A stretch of DNA of 64,000 nt from Candidatus Leptofilum proximum. Its GTDB lineage: Bacteria; Chloroflexota; Anaerolineae; Promineifilales; Promineifilaceae. Below the pieces are notes generated by a model. That model had not been told where the DNA came from, ran no database searches, and saw only the letters and a program-made list of their open reading frames with translations. The stretch spans positions 1,612,001 to 1,676,000 of the forward strand of contig JADJXK010000002.1 of NCBI GenBank assembly GCA_016710325.1. Reading direction: 5' to 3'. Made by a program: the position numbers and the translations under genes. Numbering within the stretch: position 1 is the stretch's first letter; the number at the start of each line of letters is the position of its first letter. This document shows positions 24,964 to 33,394 of this stretch, one piece after another.

Positions 24964-25935
24964 ATGAAAAAAGTTGTGCTTCAATCTTTACTGGCTTTAG
25001 CCTTGCTCTTTGGATTTCTGGTGCCATCGGCCGCTGCCGATGGCAACCAAACCATTGCTGAAATTGCCATTGGCGATGACCGCTTCGAAACGCTGGTAGC
25101 GGCCGTGGTGGCCGCCGACCTGGTGGATACGCTCTCTGGCGGCGAATGGACCGTCTTTGCCCCCACTGATGATGCCTTCGCCAAGCTGGGCTTCAACGCC
25201 GACAACATCGCCACCGCCTTCAGCAAGGAAGAGCTGACCGACATCCTGCTCTACCACGTCATCTCCGGTGAGGTTTCCTCCGAGAAGGCGCTGACCGCAC
25301 TGGGTGATGTGACCATGGCCAATGGCGCCCGCGCTGGCCTGAAGTTCTTCCAGGGTGATCTGTACGTCAACGACGACGCCAAAGTCATCATCGCCGACAT
25401 CGACGCCGCCAACGGCATCATCCATGCCGTAGACACGGTGATCCTTGGCCCCTGGCCCAAAGAAGCGGCCCCGGCCAGTAGCGGCTCCAGCAGCAGCGCC
25501 GCCGCCAGCAGCCCAGGCACGATTGTCGACATTGCGGTGAATAACGGCAATTTTGATACCCTCGTCGCTGCGGTTACGGCCGTTGGATTGGCCGATACCC
25601 TGTCTGGTGGTGAGTGGACCGTCTTCGCTCCCACCGACGCGGCCTTCGCCAAATTGGGCCTCAACGCCGACAACATCGCCACTACCTTCAACGAGGTGGA
25701 ATTGACCCGCATTCTGCTTTACCACGTCATTCAAGGCGAGGTCTTCTCCGACAAAGCCTTGACCCTGCTGGGCGACGTCACCATGGTGAGCGGTGAAAAA
25801 GCTGGCCTGAAATATTTCGAAGGCGACCTGTACGTCAACGACGACGCCAAAGTCATCATTGCCGACATCAACGCCAGCAACGGGGTGATTCATGTCGTAG
25901 ACACCGTCATCCTCGGCCCATGGCCGAAAGAGTAA
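24964..25935 (+). CDS. Secreted protein with two tandem FAS1 (fasciclin) domains
   Basis: A 323-residue exported protein. The signal peptide VVLQSLLALALLFGFLVPSAAADG is cleaved near residue 26. Two FAS1 domains (about 28-165 and 188-323) are joined by a Ser/Ala-rich linker (SSGSSSSAAASS). Each has the H1 motif GEWTVFAPTDxAFAKLG and the H2 strand NGxIHxVDTVILGPWPKE. The copies are very similar in both protein and DNA, so this is a recent internal duplication or is kept alike by gene conversion. FAS1 proteins mediate adhesion; the cell-surface partner is unknown. AAGGGAG precedes the ATG. Confidence 0.93.
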   Translation: MKKVVLQSLLALALLFGFLVPSAAADGNQTIAEIAIGDDRFETLVAAVVAADLVDTLSGGEWTVFAPTDDAFAKLGFNADNIATAFSKEELTDILLYHVISGEVSSEKALTALGDVTMANGARAGLKFFQGDLYVNDDAKVIIADIDAANGIIHAVDTVILGPWPKEAAPASSGSSSSAAASSPGTIVDIAVNNGNFDTLVAAVTAVGLADTLSGGEWTVFAPTDAAFAKLGLNADNIATTFNEVELTRILLYHVIQGEVFSDKALTLLGDVTMVSGEKAGLKYFEGDLYVNDDAKVIIADINASNGVIHVVDTVILGPWPKE

Positions 25936-25980
25936 GGTGGGGAAGCAGGTAGTAAGAAGTAAAAAGTAAGAAGTGAAAAG

Positions 25981-26018
25981 AAAAAGCGCTCTTCAAAATT
26001 TGGAGAGCGCTTTTTTTT
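25981..26018. terminator. Bidirectional terminator between FAS1 and NACHT genes
   Basis: AAAAAGCGCTCT (25981-25992) and AGAGCGC plus eight T (26004-26018) form a hairpin with T-runs on both strands. It can stop both converging genes. Confidence 0.85.
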
Positions 26019-26036
26019 ACTTTTTGAATATGTTGT

Positions 26037-26065
26037 GTAGAGACGTTGCGGTGCAACGTCTCTAC
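26037..26065. repeat. Perfect 13-bp hairpin repeat (GTAGAGACGTTGC type)
   Basis: GTAGAGACGTTGC and its exact reverse complement are separated by three bases. It sits five bases beyond the NACHT gene stop. I recall very similar hairpins as dispersed intergenic repeats in other bacteria such as filamentous cyanobacteria, so it is probably a mobile palindrome rather than a local signal. Confidence 0.7.
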
Positions 26066-26069
26066 GACC

Positions 26070-28490
26070 CTACCCGTAGGCGCGGCGCAGGTGGCAGAGG
26101 GTGGTAAAGGCGGCTTCGCTGACGCGGAAATCGGTGTCGCGAGCGGCCGTTTCTAGTGCCGGTATCGCATCCAATGCGGGCAAATGACTGAGCAGGGTAG
26201 CCGCCGCCGCACGCAGCTTGGTGTCGTCGGACTCACTAATCAGCTGAACCAGGAAGGGCATCGCCGCCGCGCCGTCCGGCACAATACTGCCGTCTTGACG
26301 GAAAGCCATCGTCAGCCAACGCTGCTCCGCTGGATTGGGCGGTTCCCAGCGCGCCATCTTGCGCCGCGCCCGCAGCGTCTCCAGGGCGCCATTGGCCGCC
26401 GAGCGCACGTACCACTCATCATCGTGCCGCTCCACCTGGATAAGCTGCTTTTCCACCCAGGGCACGTCCAGCAAGGACAGGCCCAGCACCGCTGCCCGGC
26501 GCACCTGCACATCCTCATCGCTGAGCGCCTCTTTTAAGATTTCGGCGCCGCGTGCTCCATTCAGCGCCAATCCCTCGGCCACGATTCGGCTGAGCACCTC
26601 GTCATCGCTGAGCAGCATCGCCAGCAGCGGCCGTTCCGCCAGGGGGTGGTGCTGCTGCAAGAGCAGGCCGGAGACGGCCGTCTGCCGCACCCATTCATCG
26701 CCATCCGTCAATAAACCAGCCAGCTGCTCGATGGCCTGGTCACTGCCTAGTCGAGCCAGCGCCGCCGCACCCATCTGCCGCAAAAACGGGTCTGATCGCT
26801 CCAGCAGCTGCGACACAAAAGCCGTGACCCCCGGCTCGTTCGAGTGAACCATAGCGGCCATCGCCCGCTGGCGCAGCACCTGGGTAAATGAGGTGGTCGA
26901 GCGAATGATCTGCCCCAGCAGAATCATCGTTTGCCGCCGCCACTCACTTTTTTCGGCCGTCAGCGGCAGCCAGGACGCCGCCTGGAACACCGATTCGCGC
27001 GACGGGCTGGTATCTTTCCCTTGCAGCAGTTGTTTGGCCAGCGGGGCCGGATTCACCTGCGCCACGTAAAAACGCAGCACCTGGGCCCATTCGCCATCAT
27101 ACAGGTGGGCCGCGGCCGCCGCTTCATCCGCCTGGGCCACCAGGTAACCGGCCGCTAAAAAGTCTCGCCACAGCGTGCCGCGGCAGCTCACACTGCCGCT
27201 GCCCCAGGTCACAAACACGGCACTGCTCCTCAGCGACTTTTGCAGCCGACCTGAGATGGTCCGGTTGACCTGCCCGTCAGCGCCGGTAGCAAACTGGGCA
27301 AGTACGGCCGTTATCTCCGTTGTGCCCAGCGCCAGCTTACCCTCTTGCAGCATGGTGTAGGCCAGCTGCTGCCAAAAGGCGAGCGTTTGATCATCGGGCG
27401 GCTGCCTGCCAGAGAGCAGCGGCACACACTGCTGCAGCAAATCGCCTAGAGGCAGCGGCCGTTTAACCTCGGGCGATGCATTCCCCAAACTGCGGAGAGC
27501 AAAATTGAGGGTGGTAGTGACGGCCGTCTGGCCCGGCTGCCAAAAATAGGTCAATCGCGGCGGCTGGCTCACCGACAGGGCCTGGGTCGCCTGGGCGGCA
27601 AAGCTCTCCACCTCGCCCAGCCGCCAGGGCAGCAGGGTGGTCCAGGTAAAACCCAGCTCCAGCAGCAGCCCATGCCCCGAGAGCCCCGCTGCGACAAACA
27701 CCTGGGTTTGTTTGTACTTGTGCAGCAGCGCTTCCAGCCACTCGCCTACATTCGGCCGTTTGGGCACGGCCAGTTCATCCCAACCGTCCAGCAGCAGCAG
27801 CACCTGCCCCGCCTTCAGCTTTTGGTGCAGCAAATCTTTGATACCAGGGCTGGTGAGCGGATTGGCTCGTTTTTGCAGAGCGCTGGTCAGCACCGCTTCT
27901 GCAGTTTCCATCTCGCCCCCGGCGGCCAGCCCCAGCTCGGCCACGTGCACCAGCACCGGCAGGGTGTTGATGAGCTGGGCATCGCCACCTTCGCCGCTGG
28001 CGGTGGCGCAGCGCCAGGCAAGGTGCGCCAGCAAGGTGGTTTTACCCACCCCCGGTTCCCCGGCGATGATGACACGACGGCCGTTTTGCAGCAGCTGGTT
28101 CACGGTCATTGTGGGCGGTGTGGGCAGCCCCATGCCTTTGGCCCACTCCGGCCAGAGGTAGCTAAACGCCGTGGCCCCACGATCTTCGGGCAGCAGCGAG
28201 GGATCTTCCAGCGGAGCTAGCAGGCGGGGCGTCACAAAGAGGGTGTTCAGCCCGGTTTCATGGGCAAGGAGGTGATGGGTGTTGGCGTAAGCGGCCGTTT
28301 CCGCCAGGAACCGCACCAACACCCCAGAACGCAAATACGCGATGCGCTCGCGCACCCAGCCCGCAAACCGGGCGTAGGTTTGCCGCAGCCAGGGCAGCAG
28401 GCGGAGCACACCATAGGCGACTACCAGGCCCAGGACCAGGCCAAGGATGAAGGAAAGCGTGTCAAACTGCCAGTTTTGGAATCGTTGCAT
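26070..28490 (-). CDS. Membrane-anchored NACHT-type STAND NTPase with HEAT repeats
   Basis: An 806-residue protein. Residues 11-33 are one transmembrane helix (TLSFILGLVLGLVVAYGVLRLL). The NTPase domain has Walker A GEPGVGKTT (144-152) and Walker B LLLLDGWDE (231-239), with the small-residue/acidic NACHT signature. After a helical region, residues about 540-806 form HEAT-like repeats (QAASWLPLTAEKS, ALARLGSDQAIEQLAGLLTDGDEWVRQTAVSGLLLQ, EALSDEDVQVRRAAVLGLSLL). NACHT proteins oligomerise on ligand sensing; several bacterial ones defend against phage. Here no effector domain such as nuclease or protease is seen, so the membrane anchor may be the output or the protein may signal. No defence genes are adjacent. 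Confidence 0.85.
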   Translation of the reverse strand: MQRFQNWQFDTLSFILGLVLGLVVAYGVLRLLPWLRQTYARFAGWVRERIAYLRSGVLVRFLAETAAYANTHHLLAHETGLNTLFVTPRLLAPLEDPSLLPEDRGATAFSYLWPEWAKGMGLPTPPTMTVNQLLQNGRRVIIAGEPGVGKTTLLAHLAWRCATASGEGGDAQLINTLPVLVHVAELGLAAGGEMETAEAVLTSALQKRANPLTSPGIKDLLHQKLKAGQVLLLLDGWDELAVPKRPNVGEWLEALLHKYKQTQVFVAAGLSGHGLLLELGFTWTTLLPWRLGEVESFAAQATQALSVSQPPRLTYFWQPGQTAVTTTLNFALRSLGNASPEVKRPLPLGDLLQQCVPLLSGRQPPDDQTLAFWQQLAYTMLQEGKLALGTTEITAVLAQFATGADGQVNRTISGRLQKSLRSSAVFVTWGSGSVSCRGTLWRDFLAAGYLVAQADEAAAAAHLYDGEWAQVLRFYVAQVNPAPLAKQLLQGKDTSPSRESVFQAASWLPLTAEKSEWRRQTMILLGQIIRSTTSFTQVLRQRAMAAMVHSNEPGVTAFVSQLLERSDPFLRQMGAAALARLGSDQAIEQLAGLLTDGDEWVRQTAVSGLLLQQHHPLAERPLLAMLLSDDEVLSRIVAEGLALNGARGAEILKEALSDEDVQVRRAAVLGLSLLDVPWVEKQLIQVERHDDEWYVRSAANGALETLRARRKMARWEPPNPAEQRWLTMAFRQDGSIVPDGAAAMPFLVQLISESDDTKLRAAAATLLSHLPALDAIPALETAARDTDFRVSEAAFTTLCHLRRAYG

Positions 28491-28527
28491 CGGTCAGTGT
28501 CTGCTTTTTTTTGGTTGAATGAGAGGG

Positions 28528-28536
28528 ATTATAACA
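28528..28536 (-). promoter_or_regulatory. Extended -10 promoter of the NACHT gene
   Basis: On the minus strand TGTTATAAT lies 38 bases upstream of the start at 28490. An ACGGCCGT palindrome (28536-28543) abuts it on the upstream side. The promoter position argues against the small ORF that would otherwise run through it. Confidence 0.5.
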
Positions 28537-29306
28537 CGGCCGTAAACGCTTTTCTCGAAAAATTTACGGTCATTCCACGGCCAACTCTCCCGCTTGCCTG
28601 AAATCCACAGCACGCAAAACACCTGGAACAGCCATCCGCCTCCATAAAGAAACCAAGCATTCAGCCAAAAAAGTGTCAAAAACAAGAACAGGAATAACAT
28701 TAGATAACCACCTAACAAGGCTGTGTACCTGCAATACGAAATCTTTCCGTAAGTGTAAATGTAACTTCCTCTGGATATGTTAATCCAGTCTCATAGTAGT
28801 AACTTCTCAAAGAGCAGAGTAGCGTAAACTTAAGCAAGCGAAACAGAAGAAAAAGAGCTGCCCCATATCAATAAAAAATAGATAAATAGAAAAACGAGTT
28901 TTCCAGAAATCAAGTCTGTGTTCAAAAACCCACGCATAGCAAACATTCACGGATCAACTCATGGAAGGTGCTGTTTTACCAGACACTGAATTGGGTGAAC
29001 GTGCAACCCAGCCAGGTGACCTTTTCTGAGGGCGATATGCCTGCAGAAAATTATCTATGCACTCACCAATAAGTTAAAAATCAAGAATTTAAGAAGGAGG
29101 TGATTATATAAAACAAGCATCCGTTTGAATTAAGTAAACTGCACAAGGATGTGGAAAGAAGTAAGCCAAATTTGGTGCGGTTTGCTCAAGTAATTGGTGA
29201 ATGACCGTCAATCTAATGTCAAAAACTTTCTGCCAATTACTAAAATTCGGAAGACTAACCGAAAAAACATTCAACCTTACAACGTATCATTTAAACAGGA
29301 GAACAG
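28537..29306. other. Gene-poor AT-rich gap upstream of NACHT and subtilase genes
   Basis: About 770 bases without a convincing gene. The only items seen are three. A reading frame from roughly 28915 to 29072 codes a protein-like tail (NSWKVLFYQTLNWVNVQPSQ...VTFSEGDMPAENYL) without a start, perhaps a gene remnant. A perfect anti-SD complement AAGGAGGTGAT lies at 29094-29104 with no start codon at a normal distance. The subtilase leader with GGAGAACAG occupies the right end. The gap has no ACGGCCGT apart from the copy at its left end. Confidence 0.5.
28915..29072 (+). pseudogene. Possible remnant of a lost gene
   Basis: The frame ending at the TAA at 29070-29072 reads ...NSWKVLFYQTLNWVNVQPSQ then VTFSEGDMPAENYLCTHQ. 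The text resembles the C-terminal beta-rich region of a secreted protein, but there is no start codon, ribosome site or domain. It could equally be chance. It was noticed because it lies just upstream of the large secreted protease. Confidence 0.2.
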
Positions 29307-32300
29307 ATGTTTAAGAAAACCCCAAAAAAGAGTGTGCTTACATTGATGCTTTTGGCACTGCTGACACTCGTCCTGGTTCTTTCCTCCGCCTCTCTTGGCT
29401 TCGCGCAGGACGAGGGGCTAACGGCCACAGGCAACGTCGCTGTTGACTCCACTTTCAGCAACGAAAAAGCCGTCGCGGCGAACCGCGTTGAAGTTGGCGA
29501 ACTGGAAGAAGTCAACATTATTATCACCGTCGACGAAGCTGTCGACGCTGGTACTCTCAAAGATACCCTTTCCGCCTTTGGTCAAGTCACATACGAATAC
29601 GACACCGTTTTCAACGGCTTGGCCGTCTCCCGGGTAAGTGGTGCTAGCCTGGATGCGATTACCGGCATCGCTGGCGTTACCGGCATCTACCTGGATCAGG
29701 AAATGGAGCTGAACACCGATGCCGGTCCACAGTGGATTGGCGCACCAACAGTTTGGAACGCCCTCGGTGGCCAGGAAAACGCTGGTGAAGGCGTTATCGT
29801 TGGTATCTTGGACTCCGGTATCTGGCCAGAAAACCCCTCCTTCGCCGATCCCGACCCCAATGGCAACCCGTACCCTGCACCGGCACAGACCTACACCTGT
29901 GACCTGGGCAGCGTGCAGGCCGATGGCGACGATCTGGGTATCGACTTTGACTGTAACAACAAACTCATCGGCGCCTACCGCTTTATGGCCACCTTCGAAG
30001 CCAACCGCGTGTTTATGGATGATGAATTCCTGACCGCTCGTGATAACGATGGCCATGGTTCCCATACCGCCAGCACCGTTGCCGGTAACAGCAACGTTGA
30101 TGTGACCGTTCTGGGCAACAACATGGGCCTCATCTCTGGTGTGGCTCCCCGCGCCCAAATCATTGCCTACAAAGTCTGTGGTTCCGTCCCCGGCACCTCC
30201 AGCTGTTTCGGCAGTGACTCGGTTGCGGCTGTTGAGCAGGCCATTCTTGATGGCGTAGATGTAATCAACTTCTCCATCGGTGGCGGCAGCGACCCCTACA
30301 ACGACATCGTTGAACAGGCCTTCTCTGTGGCTTACGACAATGGTGTGTTTGTTTCCGCTTCTGCGGGCAACTCTGGCCCCGGCGCTGACACTGTGGCGCA
30401 TCGCGGTCCCTGGACGATGACCGTAGCAGCCAGCACTCACGATCGTGGTTACGTAGCCAACGTTGTGCTTGAAGCCGATGGCGAAACACTGACCCTCGAC
30501 GGTGTTACCATCACCGGCGGCTTCGGCCCGGCGCCAGTTGTTTTGGCCGCTGATTATGGCGACGCCCTCTGTTTGGAACCATTTGCTCCTGGCACCTTCA
30601 ACGGCGAAATTGTTGTTTGCGAACGCGGTATCAATGCTCGCGTAAGCAAGAGCTTCAACGTAGGTGAAGGTGGCGCTGGCGGTATGATCCTCTACAACCC
30701 CGCCCTGCAAACGTTGAACACCGACTCCCACTGGGTCCCCAGCATCCACATTCAGAATGACGCTGGCGCTGTCCTGTTGGACTTTATGGCTGCCCACAGT
30801 GATGTGATGGGTACGCTGAGCGGTGGCCTGAAAGCTACAGTTCAGGGTGACGTCATGGCTTCCTTCAGCTCCCGCGGTGGTTCCAACCAGACCCTGGGTA
30901 TCAGCAAGCCAGACGTAACCGCCCCTGGCGTGAACATCCTGGCGGCTTACTCCCCGTCCGTTGCTGAACCGATTGGTGTTCCGAGCATTCACAGCCTGCT
31001 CAGCGGTACCTCCATGTCCAGCCCGCATACGGCTGGTGCTGGCGCCCTGCTGAAGGCTCTGCATCCCGACTGGACGCCTGGTCAGATCAAGTCTGCCCTG
31101 ATGATGACGGCTACGGTTGACGGCGTTTACAAAGAAGACGGCGTTACCCCTGTTGATCACTATGATGTTGGTTCTGGCCGCATTGACCTGAATGCTGCTG
31201 GCAACCCTGGCCTGAGCATCTCCGAAACGGCCGCTAACTTCTACTTGCACGAAGGCGACTTGTGGCACTCCAACTATCCCAGCCTCTACCTGCCCAGTAT
31301 GCCAGGCCAGATAACTGTACAGCGTACATTGCACAGTGAACTGAACTATAATGCCAACTGGTTCATCACCGTTGAAGGCGATGAGGATCTTATTGTGGAT
31401 GCTCCGTCGATGGTGCGTCTCCGCGCTGGTCGGAACAAGACCATCACCATCCACGTCGATGCCAGCACGGTGCCGGTAGGTGAAACCCGTATGGCTGTTT
31501 TGCTCCTGACACATGGTGATCATGAGCTGCGCTTCCCCATCACGATCGTTCGTGAACAAGCGCCGGTGACCATCGACAAGGTCTGTGACTCCGCCAGCCT
31601 GGCTCCGAAAGAAGCAACCGAATGTACAATCACCATCACCAACACCAGCTTTGACGAAGCCAACTACAGCATGAGCGATTTGCTACCGCGTGGTCTATTC
31701 TTGGTGAACGGCAGTGTGGAAAATGCTAACCAGAATAACCGGCGCCTGCTGACCGCCAGCGGCACGCTGTATGGTGCTGCCCCGTCCATCGTAGATGCCG
31801 CGGTTGATCCGCTGGCTTCCCCGGCCGGTTACCTGGCTCTGGGCGGCTATAGCAGCACCCTGGACCTGGGTGGCTCGGATGAAAGCATCGTCAACGTGAC
31901 GGTTCCGGCCTTTGTTTACGCTGACGAGGTCTACAACACCATCGGTGTCGTTTCCAACGGTTACATCGTTGTTGGTGGTGGCACAGGCGCTGACGTTGAT
32001 TACGTCAACCAGCCCATCCCCAGTGAAGACATACCGAACAACATCCTGGCTCCGTTCTGGACCGACCTGAACCCAACCTTTGGTGGTCGTATCCTGGTGA
32101 ACACACTGACCAACACTGTGAACTCCTGGATCGTGGTGGAATGGGAAGCTGTTTCCAACTACGGCGACGGCGAACTGAACACCTTCCAGGTTTGGATCGG
32201 CTACGGTGGCGCTGAAGACATCAGCTTCGTCTACGGTCCTCAGATCTCCGATGGTGACGGTGGATTCCTGACCGTTGGCGCCGAGAACAAGTTCGGCAAC

Positions 32301-32543
32301 ACCGGTGGCCAGATTTACTACGACGGCGTCGGTGATGCTCCGGCTCCGTCCTACCCGAATGGCGACTACGAGGTTGACGTCTTCTCCACCCCAGGTGCTC
32401 CTGGCGAGACCCACGTGGTGACCTTCAAAATGTTTGGTATGCAACCCGGTGATTGGACCAACTGCGCCGAAATGACGTCAGATACGTTTGAAGGCACGGC
32501 CGTTTCCTGCTTCAGCGGTGAAATTAGCAACGGTGCTCAATAA
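29307..32543 (+). CDS. Secreted subtilisin-like serine protease (S8) with PA domain
   Basis: A 1078-residue exported protease. The order is: signal peptide (LTLMLLALLTLVLVLSSASLGFAQ), an I9-type propeptide (about 60-135), and a catalytic domain with D169 (GILDSG), H250 (NDGHGSHTAS), oxyanion N355 (SAGNSGPG) and S569 (GTSMSSPH). A PA domain (about 400-510) is inserted before the serine. Then come an Fn3-like domain (about 640-755), a DUF11-like region starting VTIDKVCDSASLAPKEATECTITITNTS, and a beta-rich C-terminal domain. Domain order resembles plant-type subtilases. It presumably digests external protein. It is less rich in ACGGCCGT than neighbours, with a single exact copy near the 3' end. 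AGGAGAACAG precedes the ATG and a terminator follows. Confidence 0.95.
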   Translation: MFKKTPKKSVLTLMLLALLTLVLVLSSASLGFAQDEGLTATGNVAVDSTFSNEKAVAANRVEVGELEEVNIIITVDEAVDAGTLKDTLSAFGQVTYEYDTVFNGLAVSRVSGASLDAITGIAGVTGIYLDQEMELNTDAGPQWIGAPTVWNALGGQENAGEGVIVGILDSGIWPENPSFADPDPNGNPYPAPAQTYTCDLGSVQADGDDLGIDFDCNNKLIGAYRFMATFEANRVFMDDEFLTARDNDGHGSHTASTVAGNSNVDVTVLGNNMGLISGVAPRAQIIAYKVCGSVPGTSSCFGSDSVAAVEQAILDGVDVINFSIGGGSDPYNDIVEQAFSVAYDNGVFVSASAGNSGPGADTVAHRGPWTMTVAASTHDRGYVANVVLEADGETLTLDGVTITGGFGPAPVVLAADYGDALCLEPFAPGTFNGEIVVCERGINARVSKSFNVGEGGAGGMILYNPALQTLNTDSHWVPSIHIQNDAGAVLLDFMAAHSDVMGTLSGGLKATVQGDVMASFSSRGGSNQTLGISKPDVTAPGVNILAAYSPSVAEPIGVPSIHSLLSGTSMSSPHTAGAGALLKALHPDWTPGQIKSALMMTATVDGVYKEDGVTPVDHYDVGSGRIDLNAAGNPGLSISETAANFYLHEGDLWHSNYPSLYLPSMPGQITVQRTLHSELNYNANWFITVEGDEDLIVDAPSMVRLRAGRNKTITIHVDASTVPVGETRMAVLLLTHGDHELRFPITIVREQAPVTIDKVCDSASLAPKEATECTITITNTSFDEANYSMSDLLPRGLFLVNGSVENANQNNRRLLTASGTLYGAAPSIVDAAVDPLASPAGYLALGGYSSTLDLGGSDESIVNVTVPAFVYADEVYNTIGVVSNGYIVVGGGTGADVDYVNQPIPSEDIPNNILAPFWTDLNPTFGGRILVNTLTNTVNSWIVVEWEAVSNYGDGELNTFQVWIGYGGAEDISFVYGPQISDGDGGFLTVGAENKFGNTGGQIYYDGVGDAPAPSYPNGDYEVDVFSTPGAPGETHVVTFKMFGMQPGDWTNCAEMTSDTFEGTAVSCFSGEISNGAQ

Positions 32544-32586
32544 CAATTATCGTCTCACCGGCAGCTAGACTGCCAGTAAGGTAAAC

Positions 32587-32623
32587 AAAAGCGGGATGGT
32601 CACAAATGATCATCCCGCTTTTT
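32587..32623 (+). terminator. Intrinsic terminator after the subtilase gene
   Basis: AAAAGCGGGATG (32587-32598) pairs with CATCCCGCTTTTT (32611-32623). The A and T flanks let it act on both strands, serving the convergent gmk gene too. Confidence 0.88.
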
Positions 32624-32647
32624 ATTTTGCCAAACGAGGGCAAAAGC

Positions 32648-33271
32648 TTATAAGACGATAGGACTCTGCTTCACCCGGCAGTGGGCGGCCTCAATGATGC
32701 TTTGAATTTCTCGCACGGCCCGCTCTTGTCCATCTTCGGCGTTAACCACCCAGTAATCAAATTCCTGAATCCGCTTCATTTCCTGCCGGGCCACGGCGAT
32801 GCGCAAATTGAGCTCCTCGATGGTTTCCGACTTGCGCTCGCGCAGACGGCGCACCAGCTCAGACTCCGTTTCTGTAGTGAGGAAGACACAGATGGCATTG
32901 GGAATGAGCTTGCGAATGGTGGCCGCGCCCTGAACATCCACGCGCATGATCACGTCTCGCCCACTTTTGAGCGCATCGCGGATTTGCTGCTTGGGAATAC
33001 CCTTGTAGTCGTTGTAAACCACAGCATATTCCAACAAATCGTTGTTCTCGATCATTTCGGCAAACTGATCGTTGGTGAAGAAAAAGTAGTCCACGCCATG
33101 CACCTCACCGGCTCTCGGTGGCCGGGTTGTGGCGGTCACCACAAAGTAAAAACGATTGGGGTCCGTATCAATCAGTTTGCGGGCAATGGTGTCTTTTCCA
33201 ACGCCGGAAGGGCCAGAAATGACAATGAGTTTTGGATGATATTCTTTTTGATACAAACTTTCTTCTACCAC
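32648..33271 (-). CDS. gmk: Guanylate kinase
   Basis: A 207-residue kinase phosphorylating GMP to GDP with ATP. P-loop: LIVISGPSGVGKDTIARKL. The GMP-binding block is VTATTRPPRAGEVHGVDYFF, and the lid and base regions (VDVQGAATIRKLIPNAICVFL; LVRRLRERKSETIEELNLRI) are typical. The frame is open further upstream, but AAAGGAGG seven bases before the GTG at 33271 makes that the start and gives the usual length. It diverges from the fmdB-like gene, and the two promoters overlap. tmk lies nearby, so two nucleotide kinases cluster here. Confidence 0.94.
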   Translation of the reverse strand: MVEESLYQKEYHPKLIVISGPSGVGKDTIARKLIDTDPNRFYFVVTATTRPPRAGEVHGVDYFFFTNDQFAEMIENNDLLEYAVVYNDYKGIPKQQIRDALKSGRDVIMRVDVQGAATIRKLIPNAICVFLTTETESELVRRLRERKSETIEELNLRIAVARQEMKRIQEFDYWVVNAEDGQERAVREIQSIIEAAHCRVKQSPIVL

Positions 33272-33324
33272 TTTAACCTCCTTTAAGTATGGCTGTTTTG
33301 GGGCCGTCTGGTGGGTACGGCCGT

Positions 33325-33353
33325 TTGATAACTCTTCTATTGCTACGTATAAT
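33325..33353 (+). promoter_or_regulatory. Sigma70-type promoter of the fmdB-like gene
   Basis: TTGATA (33325-33330), 17 bases and TATAAT (33348-33353). An ACGGCCGT (33317-33324) directly abuts the -35. On the minus strand a TATACG/TTGAAA pair for gmk overlaps the same -10. Confidence 0.65.
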
Positions 33354-33394
33354 GGCTTTAAAGTATCGATTTTCAACAAGAAGGAACTTGCACG

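Noticed and set aside
28494..28718. Small hydrophobic ORF upstream of the NACHT gene on the minus strand
   Set aside because: The NACHT promoter TGTTATAAT lies inside it, it starts with TTG without a ribosome site, and its composition is low-complexity.
29418..31559. 713-residue open frame antisense to the subtilase
   Set aside because: It mirrors the codon bias of the real gene, has no start signals and no domain.
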